DNA of 64,000 nt from Dyella mobilis (GTDB lineage Bacteria > Pseudomonadota > Gammaproteobacteria > Xanthomonadales > Rhodanobacteraceae). A program made the position numbers and the translations under genes. Of the stretch, positions 51,777 through 60,460 are shown piece after piece. The stretch covers positions 62,001 through 126,000 of the forward strand of contig NZ_JADIKF010000040.1 of NCBI RefSeq assembly GCF_016904945.1, read 5' to 3'. Position 1 is the first letter of the stretch. Each line of letters begins with the position of its first letter. The notes beneath the pieces were generated by a model. That model saw only the letters and a program-made list of their open reading frames with translations, was not told the origin of the DNA and did no database searches.

Positions 51777-54002
51777 TTATTGCACCAGAACTTCGTCGGC
51801 GAACAACCAGATGTTCTTGGCGCCACCGGGAAACGGCGCAGGCAAGTTCGACGGCCGCTGCGCTTCGATGCGGATACAGCGAGCCGTAATGGGCTTGTCC
51901 GATTTGAATTCGATGGTTTGAATGCGCGACGGCGAGGTTACGTCCACCTCTGGGGTCACGCCATACACTTTCGTCCAATGCACGCCGTCCAGCGATGTCG
52001 AGAACGTCATCTGCTGGGGAAAGACGATTCTTGATTGCGGTGCCGACAGGAAATTCATTTTGATGGTGTGAAAGCTGGTGTCCTGTTGCAGGTCGATGAT
52101 GGCGTCCACGTCGTTGTCGTTCCAGCCTACCCAGCGGCCGTCGTGGAAGTCGCTGCTGCCGAGCACGCCGTCGACCAGCGAGCTGGCGGGTGCATAGTCG
52201 CTGGATGCATCTTGCGACAATTGGATCGGGTGCCCCATCGCCTCGCTGTTCACCAGCATGAAGCTGGTGGCGTTGTCATAGCGCAGGCCGTGGCGGAACG
52301 GGATCACCTTGAGCGTGCCGGGCTGCTTGATGTCCACGGCATCGCCGAACGAGGGCGACTGCGCCGACGGCTCCGAGCCGTCGGTGGTGTAGTGATTCTG
52401 CACGTCGTCGAAGCCGCGCTTGGCTTGCAGCTGCCAGCCGTCGTGCTGCGCGTTGACGGCGATCGTGTATTGCACCACCGGGCGGTCTTCCGCGCCGTAG
52501 GCCACCTGCTGTTCGTCCAGCCACGGATATTGCGCCTGCAGGCGGTGCTCGAACGAGGCGTAGGCGGCATCGTCGCGGTCCTGGTCGCTCCAGAGTCGCT
52601 CGGCGAAGGCGAGCATGCGCGGATAGATCTTCGACTCCGCGTTATAAGGATTGGCCCGCTCGCTCCACAGCGGCGCTTCGGCCCCAAGGATCTGCGCGCG
52701 ATGCTCGGCGAAGACGGGATCGTTGCCGGCACCGGCAAAATCGGTCTGGTAGATACTCTTGACGGTCAGGCGCTCGGAAGGCGAATCCAGGTAAAACGGC
52801 CCGGCCACGATGATGCGGTTGCCATTGGCCAGGGCTTTGCGTGCTTCGTCGTCGCCGCGCCAGATTTCGATGATGGCGTTCTTGTCGGCGCCGCCTTCGA
52901 GAATTTCATCCCAGCCGACCAGGGTCTTGCCCTTGCTGGCGAGATAAGCCTGGATCTTCTTGATGAAGTAGCTCTGCAGCCCTTCTTCGTCTTTCAGGCC
53001 CTGCTGATGCATCAGCGCCTGGCAGGTGTCGCAATCTTTCCAGCGATCCTTGGGCGTTTCATCGCCGCCAATGTGGATATACGGCGACGGGAAGACGGTC
53101 ATCACCTCATCCAGGACGTGCTCGAGGAAGGTGAAGGTCTCGGGCTTGCCGACACAGTCGATATCCTTGAACACACCCCAGGTAGTCGCGACGTGGACCG
53201 GTTCCTTGGTGCAGGACAGTTCCGGATACGAGGCCAGCGCGGCCACGCTGTGACCCGGCATCTCGATCTCCGGAATGACCGTGATGTTGCGCTTGCGCGC
53301 GTATTCCACGACGTCGCGCGCCTGGGCCTGGGTGTAGAAACCTCCGTAGCGGCTGCCATCCGCCTCGGTGCGCCATCCGCCGACACTGGTGAGCTTGGGA
53401 TAGCGCTTGATCTGCAGGCGCCAGCCTTGGTCCTCCGTAAGGTGCCAATGGAAAACGTTGATCTTGTAGTAGCTCAACAAGTCGATCTGTTTCTTGATGA
53501 ACGAAACCGGATAGAAGTGCCGGCCCACGTCGAGCATGAAGCCGCGATAGGCAAAAGCCGGTGCGTCGTCGATCTGCACAACAGGTATCAGCGCAGGCGA
53601 GCCGTGCTGCAGCGGCAGCAGCTGGCGCAGCGTCTGTACACCCCAGAACAGGCCCTTGTCGGTGGAAGCCTGGATGATCACGCCACGCGTCGTGACGGAC
53701 AGGCGATAGGCTTCTTCGCCCTTGACCGAAGGATCGATCGCCAGCTCGATGCCGTGCGCATGCGGGCCAGTGGCAAGGTGAATGCCGGTCTGCTCAAGCA
53801 CTGCATCGCGAAGAAAGGAGGAGATTTCGCGCGCGCGCGAGTCGTTCGGCGCGTCAATGCCGGTATTGGCATCCAGCGAGTAGCTGCCCTCACCGGCCTG
53901 AAGATGCTGCGGCTCCGGAATGATGGTGATCTCGGCGATGGCGCAGGTACTGGCCAACAGGACCGACGCGGCAAAACACCAGGTCGCAAGGGATTTCAGC
54001 AT
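51777..54002 (-). CDS. GH20 beta-N-acetylhexosaminidase with C-terminal discoidin-like domain
   Basis: The 741-residue exported enzyme removes terminal GlcNAc or GalNAc. A signal peptide (TWCFAASVLLASTCAIA) precedes a GH20b-like domain, then the catalytic barrel with VGRHFYPVSFIKKQIDLLSYYKINVFHWHL and the catalytic pair D314-E315 in HIGGDETPKDRW. A beta-sandwich segment and an F5/8C (discoidin)-like domain (about 610-741) follow and may bind carbohydrate. GGAG 8 nt before the ATG supports the start. It is separated from the receptor gene by a terminator, so it may have its own promoter. Confidence 0.95.
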   Translation of the reverse strand: MLKSLATWCFAASVLLASTCAIAEITIIPEPQHLQAGEGSYSLDANTGIDAPNDSRAREISSFLRDAVLEQTGIHLATGPHAHGIELAIDPSVKGEEAYRLSVTTRGVIIQASTDKGLFWGVQTLRQLLPLQHGSPALIPVVQIDDAPAFAYRGFMLDVGRHFYPVSFIKKQIDLLSYYKINVFHWHLTEDQGWRLQIKRYPKLTSVGGWRTEADGSRYGGFYTQAQARDVVEYARKRNITVIPEIEMPGHSVAALASYPELSCTKEPVHVATTWGVFKDIDCVGKPETFTFLEHVLDEVMTVFPSPYIHIGGDETPKDRWKDCDTCQALMHQQGLKDEEGLQSYFIKKIQAYLASKGKTLVGWDEILEGGADKNAIIEIWRGDDEARKALANGNRIIVAGPFYLDSPSERLTVKSIYQTDFAGAGNDPVFAEHRAQILGAEAPLWSERANPYNAESKIYPRMLAFAERLWSDQDRDDAAYASFEHRLQAQYPWLDEQQVAYGAEDRPVVQYTIAVNAQHDGWQLQAKRGFDDVQNHYTTDGSEPSAQSPSFGDAVDIKQPGTLKVIPFRHGLRYDNATSFMLVNSEAMGHPIQLSQDASSDYAPASSLVDGVLGSSDFHDGRWVGWNDNDVDAIIDLQQDTSFHTIKMNFLSAPQSRIVFPQQMTFSTSLDGVHWTKVYGVTPEVDVTSPSRIQTIEFKSDKPITARCIRIEAQRPSNLPAPFPGGAKNIWLFADEVLVQ

Positions 54003-54041
54003 GGGACAGACTCCATCTGCAAAAACGTAACGCGGAAAACG

Positions 54042-54069
54042 AGCGAGCCCGGTTTTGGCCGGGCTCGCT
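54042..54069 (-). terminator. Intrinsic terminator of the TonB-dependent receptor gene
   Basis: AGCGAGCCCGG (54042-54052), loop TTTTGG, CCGGGCTCGCT (54059-54069): an 11-bp stem just after the receptor stop, followed on the minus strand by CGTTTTCC. Confidence 0.85.
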
Positions 54070-54081
54070 TTGCTGCTTGGG

Positions 54082-57036
54082 TTAGTCGATCTTGTAATCC
54101 AGGTTCAGGAATACCTCACGACCAGTATAGTCGGCACCTTGCTGGGTCGGGATGAACTCGAAGCCACCTGCGTAGTTCGTGATCGTACCGACCTTGTTGA
54201 AGATGTTGGAGATATTCAGGCCCAGCTTCACCTTGTCATTGAAGGTGTAGTTGATGCCCGTGCTGAAGATCACCCAGTTCGGCACATTGCCCTTGTAGAT
54301 CACGCAATCGGGATCGCCGATGCCCGGCTGGATGCCGTTCGCCAACACTTCGCAACCACCGTAGTTGGCCGCACGCATACCGCCGGTACGCTCGCCATGC
54401 AGCGTCACGTCCCACTGGTTGTAATGCCAGGTGACGTTGGCCACGGTCTTGGTTGCCGGGTAGTTGTAGCGCGTATTGAGCAGCGGATCCGAATTGTCCG
54501 TACGATTCTTGAACGACAGATTGTTGGTGTAATTCAAGCTGAAGTTGAAGTTGCCCCAGTTGTCCGTGGGAAGCTTGTATTGCAACGAACTGTCGATGCC
54601 GCTTACGTACTCTTCGGCGATGTTGATCGGGCCGGTATGGACGCTGATGATGTCGCCGTTCGCATCGCGAACTACGTTATTGATCGCTTCCTGGCAATAC
54701 TGCGAACCCAGCGGATGTGCGATATACGGCGCACCGCTCACCTGCAAGCCGGTCAGGCAGCCTGCTTCGTCGGTCAGCGCCTGGCCCAGGCCGATCCACT
54801 GCACGGCATTGTTGACGCCCATGTGCCAATAGTCGGTCGAGAAGGACAGCCCCTGTACGCCCGGGATATCCCACACGAAACCGTAGGTCCAGGAATGGCC
54901 CGTTTCAGGCAGCAAGTTGTAGCTGCCTCCCTGGTACTGCGAGAAGTACGTCGAGTGCTGGTACTGCGCACAAGTGCGGTCGCCGACCTTGATGCACTCC
55001 AGCGGATCGGCGTAATCGCCGTTGGTGGTGGTCGAGTCCTGCAGGTAGATCGCCTGCATGTCCGGTGCATGGAAGTTGGTGCCGTACGAGCCGCGGACCA
55101 GCAGACCGTCGAGCGGACGCCACTCAATGCCGGTGCCCCAGGTCTTGGCGATATCGGCGCTGCTGTGGTCGTCGTATTTGTCGATGCGCCCGGAGATGGT
55201 CCAGGTCAGCGAATCGGCCAGCGGCACACGGAATTCGGTTGCCGTGGAGAAGCGCGTACGCGTACCGCCGCCAGTGAAGCTGTTGTAGAACGGATCGGCG
55301 AAGGTATTGGTGAACCCACGCGGGTCGGGGGCCAGCGAGTAGCCCTCGTGGTTCGCTTCGAAGACCCACGATGCACCCACCGCACCGGCCCAGGTGTTGA
55401 ACAGGCTGGCGTTGGTCAGGTTCAAGGTTGCCTGGTTCATCCAGCTGACGGCGCTGTTTTCGCCACCCGCAGCGAAGCTCGCGTATTGCGACGGGGTGAT
55501 CGGGTTCCAGAAACGTTGATTGTTGACCGCGTAGACCGGATAGCTGCTTCCGCCAATGGTGGTCGTGCCCAACTGCGGGCCGAAGAAGAAGTTGGACATG
55601 GCCATCAAGTTAAGGGCCGTATAGTCCTCGTGCACGATGTACTTGCTGGAACCCAGGTTGAAATCCCAGTCCCAGTTGTCGAACACGGTGCCCTTCAAGC
55701 CGGCATGGATGTCCCAGTTGGTTTCGTAGTCATGGGTATTACCCATGCTGCCCATTTCCTGCTGGGTGATCTGGCGACCGTAATTGCTGATGATCTGACC
55801 GGAGGTCTGATCGTAGAAATTGTTCGGCACGCCCGCGATCGACGGACCGAAGAACGGCAGCTGCGTATTGGTGGTACCCGTATCGGTGTACAGGCCGACG
55901 GAGCCGTAAGCCTGCACAGCATCGTTGAAGTCGTACTCGCCGGATACGAAGAAGTTGTCGGCGCGGTAGCCAGGTGACAGCACCCAGTCCTGGTACACGG
56001 CGTTTTCCTGGCAGTACGAACCCCAGTTGGTGACACCCGGCAGCACCTGGTTGCCGCTGGTATTGACCGAGCGATAGTTGTTCTGGCTGAAGTTGTTGCC
56101 GAATTTGCCGCAAGACCCTGCCGGCGGGCTGACGAAGTTCGAGCCGCTGGGGTTGACCTGACCGACCGTCGGACCGTTCATGAAAATACCCTGGGCACGC
56201 GGATAGCCGAACATGCGATCGATGGGGTTATAGGCACCCCAGCCGGCATCGGCATCAGCATCGGTATAGCTGCGGTCGCTGCCCCACAACGGTGAGCGAT
56301 TGGTGTGCTCGTAGGTGTACATCAGGTGCCACTTGTCGCCCGAACGGCCACCCTTGTAGAGGAAGTCGCCATAGCGGCGGCCACCGCGGGTTGCGCCGCC
56401 GGCGGTTACACTGATCTCGTCGCCGACATAGTTCTTCTTGAGGATCACGTTGATCACGCCGGCCACGGCATCCGAACCGTAGATCGAGGATGCGCCCGAA
56501 CCCAGCACTTCAACGTGGTCGACCATGCCAACCGGAATGTTGTTGTAGTTCTGGAAGGACGTCGTGCCGCCGTTGCCTGGCATCGGGTAGTCGGTCACGC
56601 GGTGACCGTCGACCAGCAGCAGGGTGTGATCGGGACCGAGGTTGCGCAGGTTCACGACGCGCGCATTGACGGCGCTATTGCCCCAGGTGGAGATGCGGTT
56701 CTGGAAGTCCGGCGCGGACATTTCCGGCATCGAATTGAGGAATTCCCACAGCGTGGTGAAACCCTGTGCCTTGATCTGCGCGCCGGTGACGATTTCGACC
56801 GGTGCCGGACCTTCGATGGTGGAACGCGGAATACGCGAACCGGTAACGACGATCTTTTGCAGGGTCTGCGCGTTCTGCGCAGCCGGAGCTTGCTGATTGG
56901 CCGCAGCTGCGCCCTGCGGAGCGGTCTGCTGGCCGTTTGAAGACGTGGTGGACGTCTGCGCAAAAGCACAAGGCGCAAACAGCGCAAGAGCCAGCGAACT
57001 GGCCAGTACGCCACGGCGAACTTGGATGGTTTTCAT
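54082..57036 (-). CDS. TonB-dependent receptor (GlcNAc/fucose glycan locus)
   Basis: The 984-residue outer-membrane receptor has a signal peptide (GVLASSLALALFAPCAFAQ), a Gln/Ala-rich linker and a TonB-box-like KIVVTGSRIPRS. The plug shows NLGPDHTLLLVDGHRV and SGASSIYGSDAVAGVINVILKK, and the barrel ends EVFLNLDYKID. GGGAGGGGAGAAAC before the ATG is a strong ribosome binding site. GH20 and GH29 genes flank it on the same strand, so a HexNAc- or fucose-bearing oligosaccharide is the likely ligand. The gene has its own terminator and a 142-bp upstream gap that could hold a promoter. Confidence 0.93.
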   Translation of the reverse strand: MKTIQVRRGVLASSLALALFAPCAFAQTSTTSSNGQQTAPQGAAAANQQAPAAQNAQTLQKIVVTGSRIPRSTIEGPAPVEIVTGAQIKAQGFTTLWEFLNSMPEMSAPDFQNRISTWGNSAVNARVVNLRNLGPDHTLLLVDGHRVTDYPMPGNGGTTSFQNYNNIPVGMVDHVEVLGSGASSIYGSDAVAGVINVILKKNYVGDEISVTAGGATRGGRRYGDFLYKGGRSGDKWHLMYTYEHTNRSPLWGSDRSYTDADADAGWGAYNPIDRMFGYPRAQGIFMNGPTVGQVNPSGSNFVSPPAGSCGKFGNNFSQNNYRSVNTSGNQVLPGVTNWGSYCQENAVYQDWVLSPGYRADNFFVSGEYDFNDAVQAYGSVGLYTDTGTTNTQLPFFGPSIAGVPNNFYDQTSGQIISNYGRQITQQEMGSMGNTHDYETNWDIHAGLKGTVFDNWDWDFNLGSSKYIVHEDYTALNLMAMSNFFFGPQLGTTTIGGSSYPVYAVNNQRFWNPITPSQYASFAAGGENSAVSWMNQATLNLTNASLFNTWAGAVGASWVFEANHEGYSLAPDPRGFTNTFADPFYNSFTGGGTRTRFSTATEFRVPLADSLTWTISGRIDKYDDHSSADIAKTWGTGIEWRPLDGLLVRGSYGTNFHAPDMQAIYLQDSTTTNGDYADPLECIKVGDRTCAQYQHSTYFSQYQGGSYNLLPETGHSWTYGFVWDIPGVQGLSFSTDYWHMGVNNAVQWIGLGQALTDEAGCLTGLQVSGAPYIAHPLGSQYCQEAINNVVRDANGDIISVHTGPINIAEEYVSGIDSSLQYKLPTDNWGNFNFSLNYTNNLSFKNRTDNSDPLLNTRYNYPATKTVANVTWHYNQWDVTLHGERTGGMRAANYGGCEVLANGIQPGIGDPDCVIYKGNVPNWVIFSTGINYTFNDKVKLGLNISNIFNKVGTITNYAGGFEFIPTQQGADYTGREVFLNLDYKID

Positions 57037-57178
57037 GTTTCTCCCCTCCCGGTGAAAGTCGGTGTAGTTGTCGTGCCCGACCCCCTATTAAGTCGGAACG
57101 ACGTTTTTTTGGCTTGCCTGTTTCCGATTCGCTGGATGTCACGAACCGGTGTTTTTGCTTTTCTAGACCGGCAACGAT

Positions 57179-58855
57179 TTATGGTTTAGGCGAACTGCCC
57201 TCCTCTGTCGTTTTCGTCGGACCCTGTGTCATGGCGATGCGATAGGCATACACGTGCACGCCTGCAGGCTGCGCAGGCAAAGTGAGATGCAGGCCATCAG
57301 GTCCCTGCTTGAACGCAACGGCCTTGCCGCTTGCCAGCTGCGTTACGGCAGTCACCTTCGTGGACGGTTCGATCGAATGGATCAGCGCGTGCCCGGACGC
57401 GGGCCACGCCATTTCGATCGCGTAAAGCTGACCGTCCTTGGTGGTGAAACGAAAATCTTCCGGGGTGTAAGGCTTGGTCTTGGTGTCCTGCATGGTGCCG
57501 GCGGCGACCTGGGTGGGACCTTCGCCGAAACGGTGCCACGGACGCGTGCCGTAGATAGCCTCGCCGTTGGCGTGCATCCACTGCCCGATAGCCTTGAGGA
57601 TGCTTTGCGCCTGGTCGGGAATGGTGCCATCGGCCTTGGGGCCGATGTTGAGCAGCAGGTTGCCGTTCTTGCTCACTACGTCGGCAAGCAGTTGCACGAT
57701 TTCATCCGGCGACTTGTAGGTGTCGCCTTCGGCATAACCCCACGAGTCGGGGCTGATCGAGGTTTCGGTCTGCCAGGGCTGCGTGCGGATATCGGCAGCC
57801 TGGCCGCGCTCGATATTCATGGTGCCGGTGCCGGGTCGCATGTCGTTCAACTTGTAGTTGAGCACCACGCCCTGCCCGCGCGGCGCGGCCTGGTTGTAGT
57901 AGAACGCGGCAAAATCGGCCAAGGCCTGGCGGAAGCGCGGCTGCCCTACCCACCAGTCGAAATACATCAGGTCGGGGTGGTAGTCGTCGACGATTTCGGA
58001 GGAACGCGCGAGCCAGTCGTTGAGATAGGCATCGGAGACGAAGGTCCAATCTACTTCCTGGCCGTCTTCGCCCTTGGCAGAGATCGACGGATGCGCCGGC
58101 CCATAGAAGGCGGCATAACGCGGATCGTTGACGTCGGAATTGAAAGTGCGGCCGTATTCGTAGAACCAGTCGTGCTCGGCGCGATGCGAAGACAGGCCGA
58201 GCTTCATGCCTTGCGCACGAATCGCCTTGGCCAGCTCGCCGATCACGTCGCGATGCGGCCCCATCTTCACCGCCGTCCAGTCCGACAGCTTCGAGTCGTA
58301 CATGGCAAAGCCGTCGTGATGCTCGGCCACTGGCACCACATAACGTGCGCCCGCTTCACGGAACAACGCCGCCCACGCATTCGGATCGAAGTGCTCGGCC
58401 TTGAACAGCGGGATCAGGTCTTTGTATCCGACCTGCGGCATCGGGCCGTACGTGGCGATCTGATGCTGGTAGTAATTGGCGTATTGCCCGGTGCGCTCAT
58501 ACGCGTGGCGCGGATACCATTCGCCCTTGTAGGCGGCGACGGAATACACGCCCCAATGAATGAAGATGCCGAACTTGGCATCCCGGTACCACTCCGGCGT
58601 GGTGTAGCCGGTAAGACTTTGCCAATCCGGCTGGAACGGGCCGTGCCAGGCGGTTTTCTCGGTCTGCGCCAGAATCGCCTTGCGCGCCGCGTCATAGGGT
58701 TTGTTGGCAGCCACCCATTGCTGTTCGATGGTGCCGGGGTCGGGAGGGGTGACGCTGTGCGTGGTGTCGGCCGCAACGGCGCACGCGCCGTGCAGCGCGA
58801 TCATCGTCACGATCCAAACACCGGTATGCCGTAGCGTGGAGGCCAGTGTCGCCAT
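57179..58855 (-). CDS. GH29 alpha-L-fucosidase
   Basis: The 558-residue exported enzyme has a signal peptide (GVWIVTMIALHGACAVAA) and a GH29 barrel: WYRDAKFGIFIHWGVYSV, VPVAEHHDGFAMYDS, and nucleophile D300 in LMYFDWW. The C-terminal beta-domain follows KNGNLLLNIGPKADG. It removes alpha-linked fucose from glycans. The start ATG lies 2 bp after the glucokinase stop, with no separate ribosome binding site visible, so translation is probably coupled. Confidence 0.95.
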   Translation of the reverse strand: MATLASTLRHTGVWIVTMIALHGACAVAADTTHSVTPPDPGTIEQQWVAANKPYDAARKAILAQTEKTAWHGPFQPDWQSLTGYTTPEWYRDAKFGIFIHWGVYSVAAYKGEWYPRHAYERTGQYANYYQHQIATYGPMPQVGYKDLIPLFKAEHFDPNAWAALFREAGARYVVPVAEHHDGFAMYDSKLSDWTAVKMGPHRDVIGELAKAIRAQGMKLGLSSHRAEHDWFYEYGRTFNSDVNDPRYAAFYGPAHPSISAKGEDGQEVDWTFVSDAYLNDWLARSSEIVDDYHPDLMYFDWWVGQPRFRQALADFAAFYYNQAAPRGQGVVLNYKLNDMRPGTGTMNIERGQAADIRTQPWQTETSISPDSWGYAEGDTYKSPDEIVQLLADVVSKNGNLLLNIGPKADGTIPDQAQSILKAIGQWMHANGEAIYGTRPWHRFGEGPTQVAAGTMQDTKTKPYTPEDFRFTTKDGQLYAIEMAWPASGHALIHSIEPSTKVTAVTQLASGKAVAFKQGPDGLHLTLPAQPAGVHVYAYRIAMTQGPTKTTEEGSSPKP

Positions 58856-58857
58856 CG

Positions 58858-59898
58858 TTACGGTTGCACGCGCGAAGGTGGGCGATCCATCAGCCAGCTC
58901 GCCGCGCCGATGACGGCCAGTTGGGCGTGATCGACCACGTAGACGGGAACGGTCTGCTGGAACGGGCGCACCACGCCCTTGTCGAGGAAGCGCTCGATAA
59001 AACGGCTGCGCGCCATGAAATCAGTGATGCGCGAAAGGAAGCCGCCGGCGAGATAGACGCCGCCGGTGGCGCCGTACAGCATCGCCAGGTCGCCGGTGTA
59101 GGAGCCCAGCCAGCCGCAGAACAGTTGCAGGGTTTCCAGCGCTTGCGCATTCGTGCCTGCACACGCGGCGGCGGTGATCGCGGCCGGGTCCTGCAACTCG
59201 GGCGAGACCTTTTCCAACCGGCAGACCGCCTGATACAGCCGCAACAAGCCGGGACCCGACAGGATGTAGTCATAAGGAACGTGCGTGTCGGCAGGCGCCA
59301 ATTCGCCCAGCACTTGCTGCTCGCGCCCAACCCTCGCGGCCAACTGGATGTGCCCCGCTTCGGTGGCGAGTACCTTGGGCTGCGCATCCGGCAGTCGCAC
59401 GGCAACGCCAAGCCCGGTACCGGGACCGACGATGACGACAGGTCCGCGTGATGCCGCAGGTTCTTTGCCGGCGGTACCGTGCGAAGCAGGACGATGCAGC
59501 AGATGCACGTTGTCCGCATCGAGATAGGCAGTGCCGTAGGCCAGCGCCTCGAAATCATTCAGCACTTCGACGTCGTCCAGCCCGGCCGAGTGCTTCAGGT
59601 CGGCCGGCACCACCGGCCACAGCAAATTGTTGTTGACCACCCGGCCTTCGAGCAGGAAGCCGGCGCAGGCCAAGGCCAGCCGGCGCGGCCTTACGGCGAA
59701 GCTGTCGCAGAACGCGCGGAGGATCGCGTCCAGGCCGGCGTATTCCGCGCACTTATATACGCGGTACGCCAGCACGGTGGGAATGTTCTGGCCAGCCCGG
59801 AAGGCGACCAATCCGATGCGCGCATGCGTGCCGCCAACATCGGCGGCAAGAAACGTGCTCTGCTCCGCGGAAAGCGTGCTCACTGCTCCGGACGGCAT
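58858..59898 (-). CDS. Glucokinase
   Basis: Phosphorylates glucose with ATP in the cytoplasm. The 346-residue product has ADVGGTHARIGL at 19-30 (phosphate-1 loop), VEVLNDFEALAYGTAYL, VIVGPGTGLGVAV and TEAGHIQL, all typical of the Glk family and distinct from ROK kinases. The start is moved to the ATG at 59898, which has AGGAAG ~6 nt upstream; the longer in-frame ATGs at 59988 and 59997 lack any site. Lying in front of the fucosidase, it would channel sugar released by the locus into central metabolism. Confidence 0.92.
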   Translation of the reverse strand: MPSGAVSTLSAEQSTFLAADVGGTHARIGLVAFRAGQNIPTVLAYRVYKCAEYAGLDAILRAFCDSFAVRPRRLALACAGFLLEGRVVNNNLLWPVVPADLKHSAGLDDVEVLNDFEALAYGTAYLDADNVHLLHRPASHGTAGKEPAASRGPVVIVGPGTGLGVAVRLPDAQPKVLATEAGHIQLAARVGREQQVLGELAPADTHVPYDYILSGPGLLRLYQAVCRLEKVSPELQDPAAITAAACAGTNAQALETLQLFCGWLGSYTGDLAMLYGATGGVYLAGGFLSRITDFMARSRFIERFLDKGVVRPFQQTVPVYVVDHAQLAVIGAASWLMDRPPSRVQP

Positions 59899-60460
59899 GG
59901 CATCTTCCTGCAACGGGTGGGCGTGTGGCGTATCCGGCGACTCGCCGGTACTTTCCGCAGCCCCGTAAATTTGGAATTCGGCTTTCATAGGCAACACGCA
60001 AGCGCGATCAGTGACGTCGTTACACCGCCAGCCAACTGGATCGAGCCCTGCATCTCCCCTCCGGTGGTTGCGACCATTGCGCCAGATCGTTGGTGGAAAT
60101 GGCGCCGCATTTCACATGCGAACTTCAAATTTATATTTACGCGTAAAAGCTTATAGGCCGAATTTAGATCGAGGCAAGTCGCACCGCAACAGATTTTTTG
60201 CATTTGCCGCCAGGTCACGACGGGCCTCCGTAAGTGGTTGTTTTATGGGCCTGCCTGAAACCACCTGCCGAGGCGGTAGTTCAGTTTGCAAAGAAGGCTC
60301 GGCGCGTCCGGCCGCCAACGCGTGGGCCGAAGCTGATTTCGCTGTCCGTGTTTTGGAAAGACAGCACTACTCAAGCCAGCCACCCAGGACGCTTGAAACG
60401 AACCGGTCACCATGACTGTCATCGCGAAGAATCCGTGGATGGCCATGAGCGTAATCATGG
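59899..60460. other. Regulatory gap in the GlcNAc/fucose locus
   Basis: This 562-bp stretch separates the GH3 stop from the glucokinase start. An AT-rich patch (60120-60165) around the TTTACGCGTAAA palindrome probably carries the glucokinase-fucosidase promoter. Open frames here are Arg/Ser/Pro-rich and have no ribosome binding site, so I see no gene. Confidence 0.55.
60136..60147 (-). promoter_or_regulatory. Palindromic operator candidate TTTACGCGTAAA
   Basis: A perfect 12-bp palindrome with a central CG, the style of LacI-family operators, sits ~240 bp before the glucokinase start in an AT-rich promoter-like patch. A minus-strand TATAAG box lies 5 bp to its right. Confidence 0.5.

Noticed and set aside
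59985..60415. Open frames in the gap before glucokinase
   Set aside because: Arg/Ser/Pro-rich, no start signals, and they cover a probable promoter with a palindromic operator.
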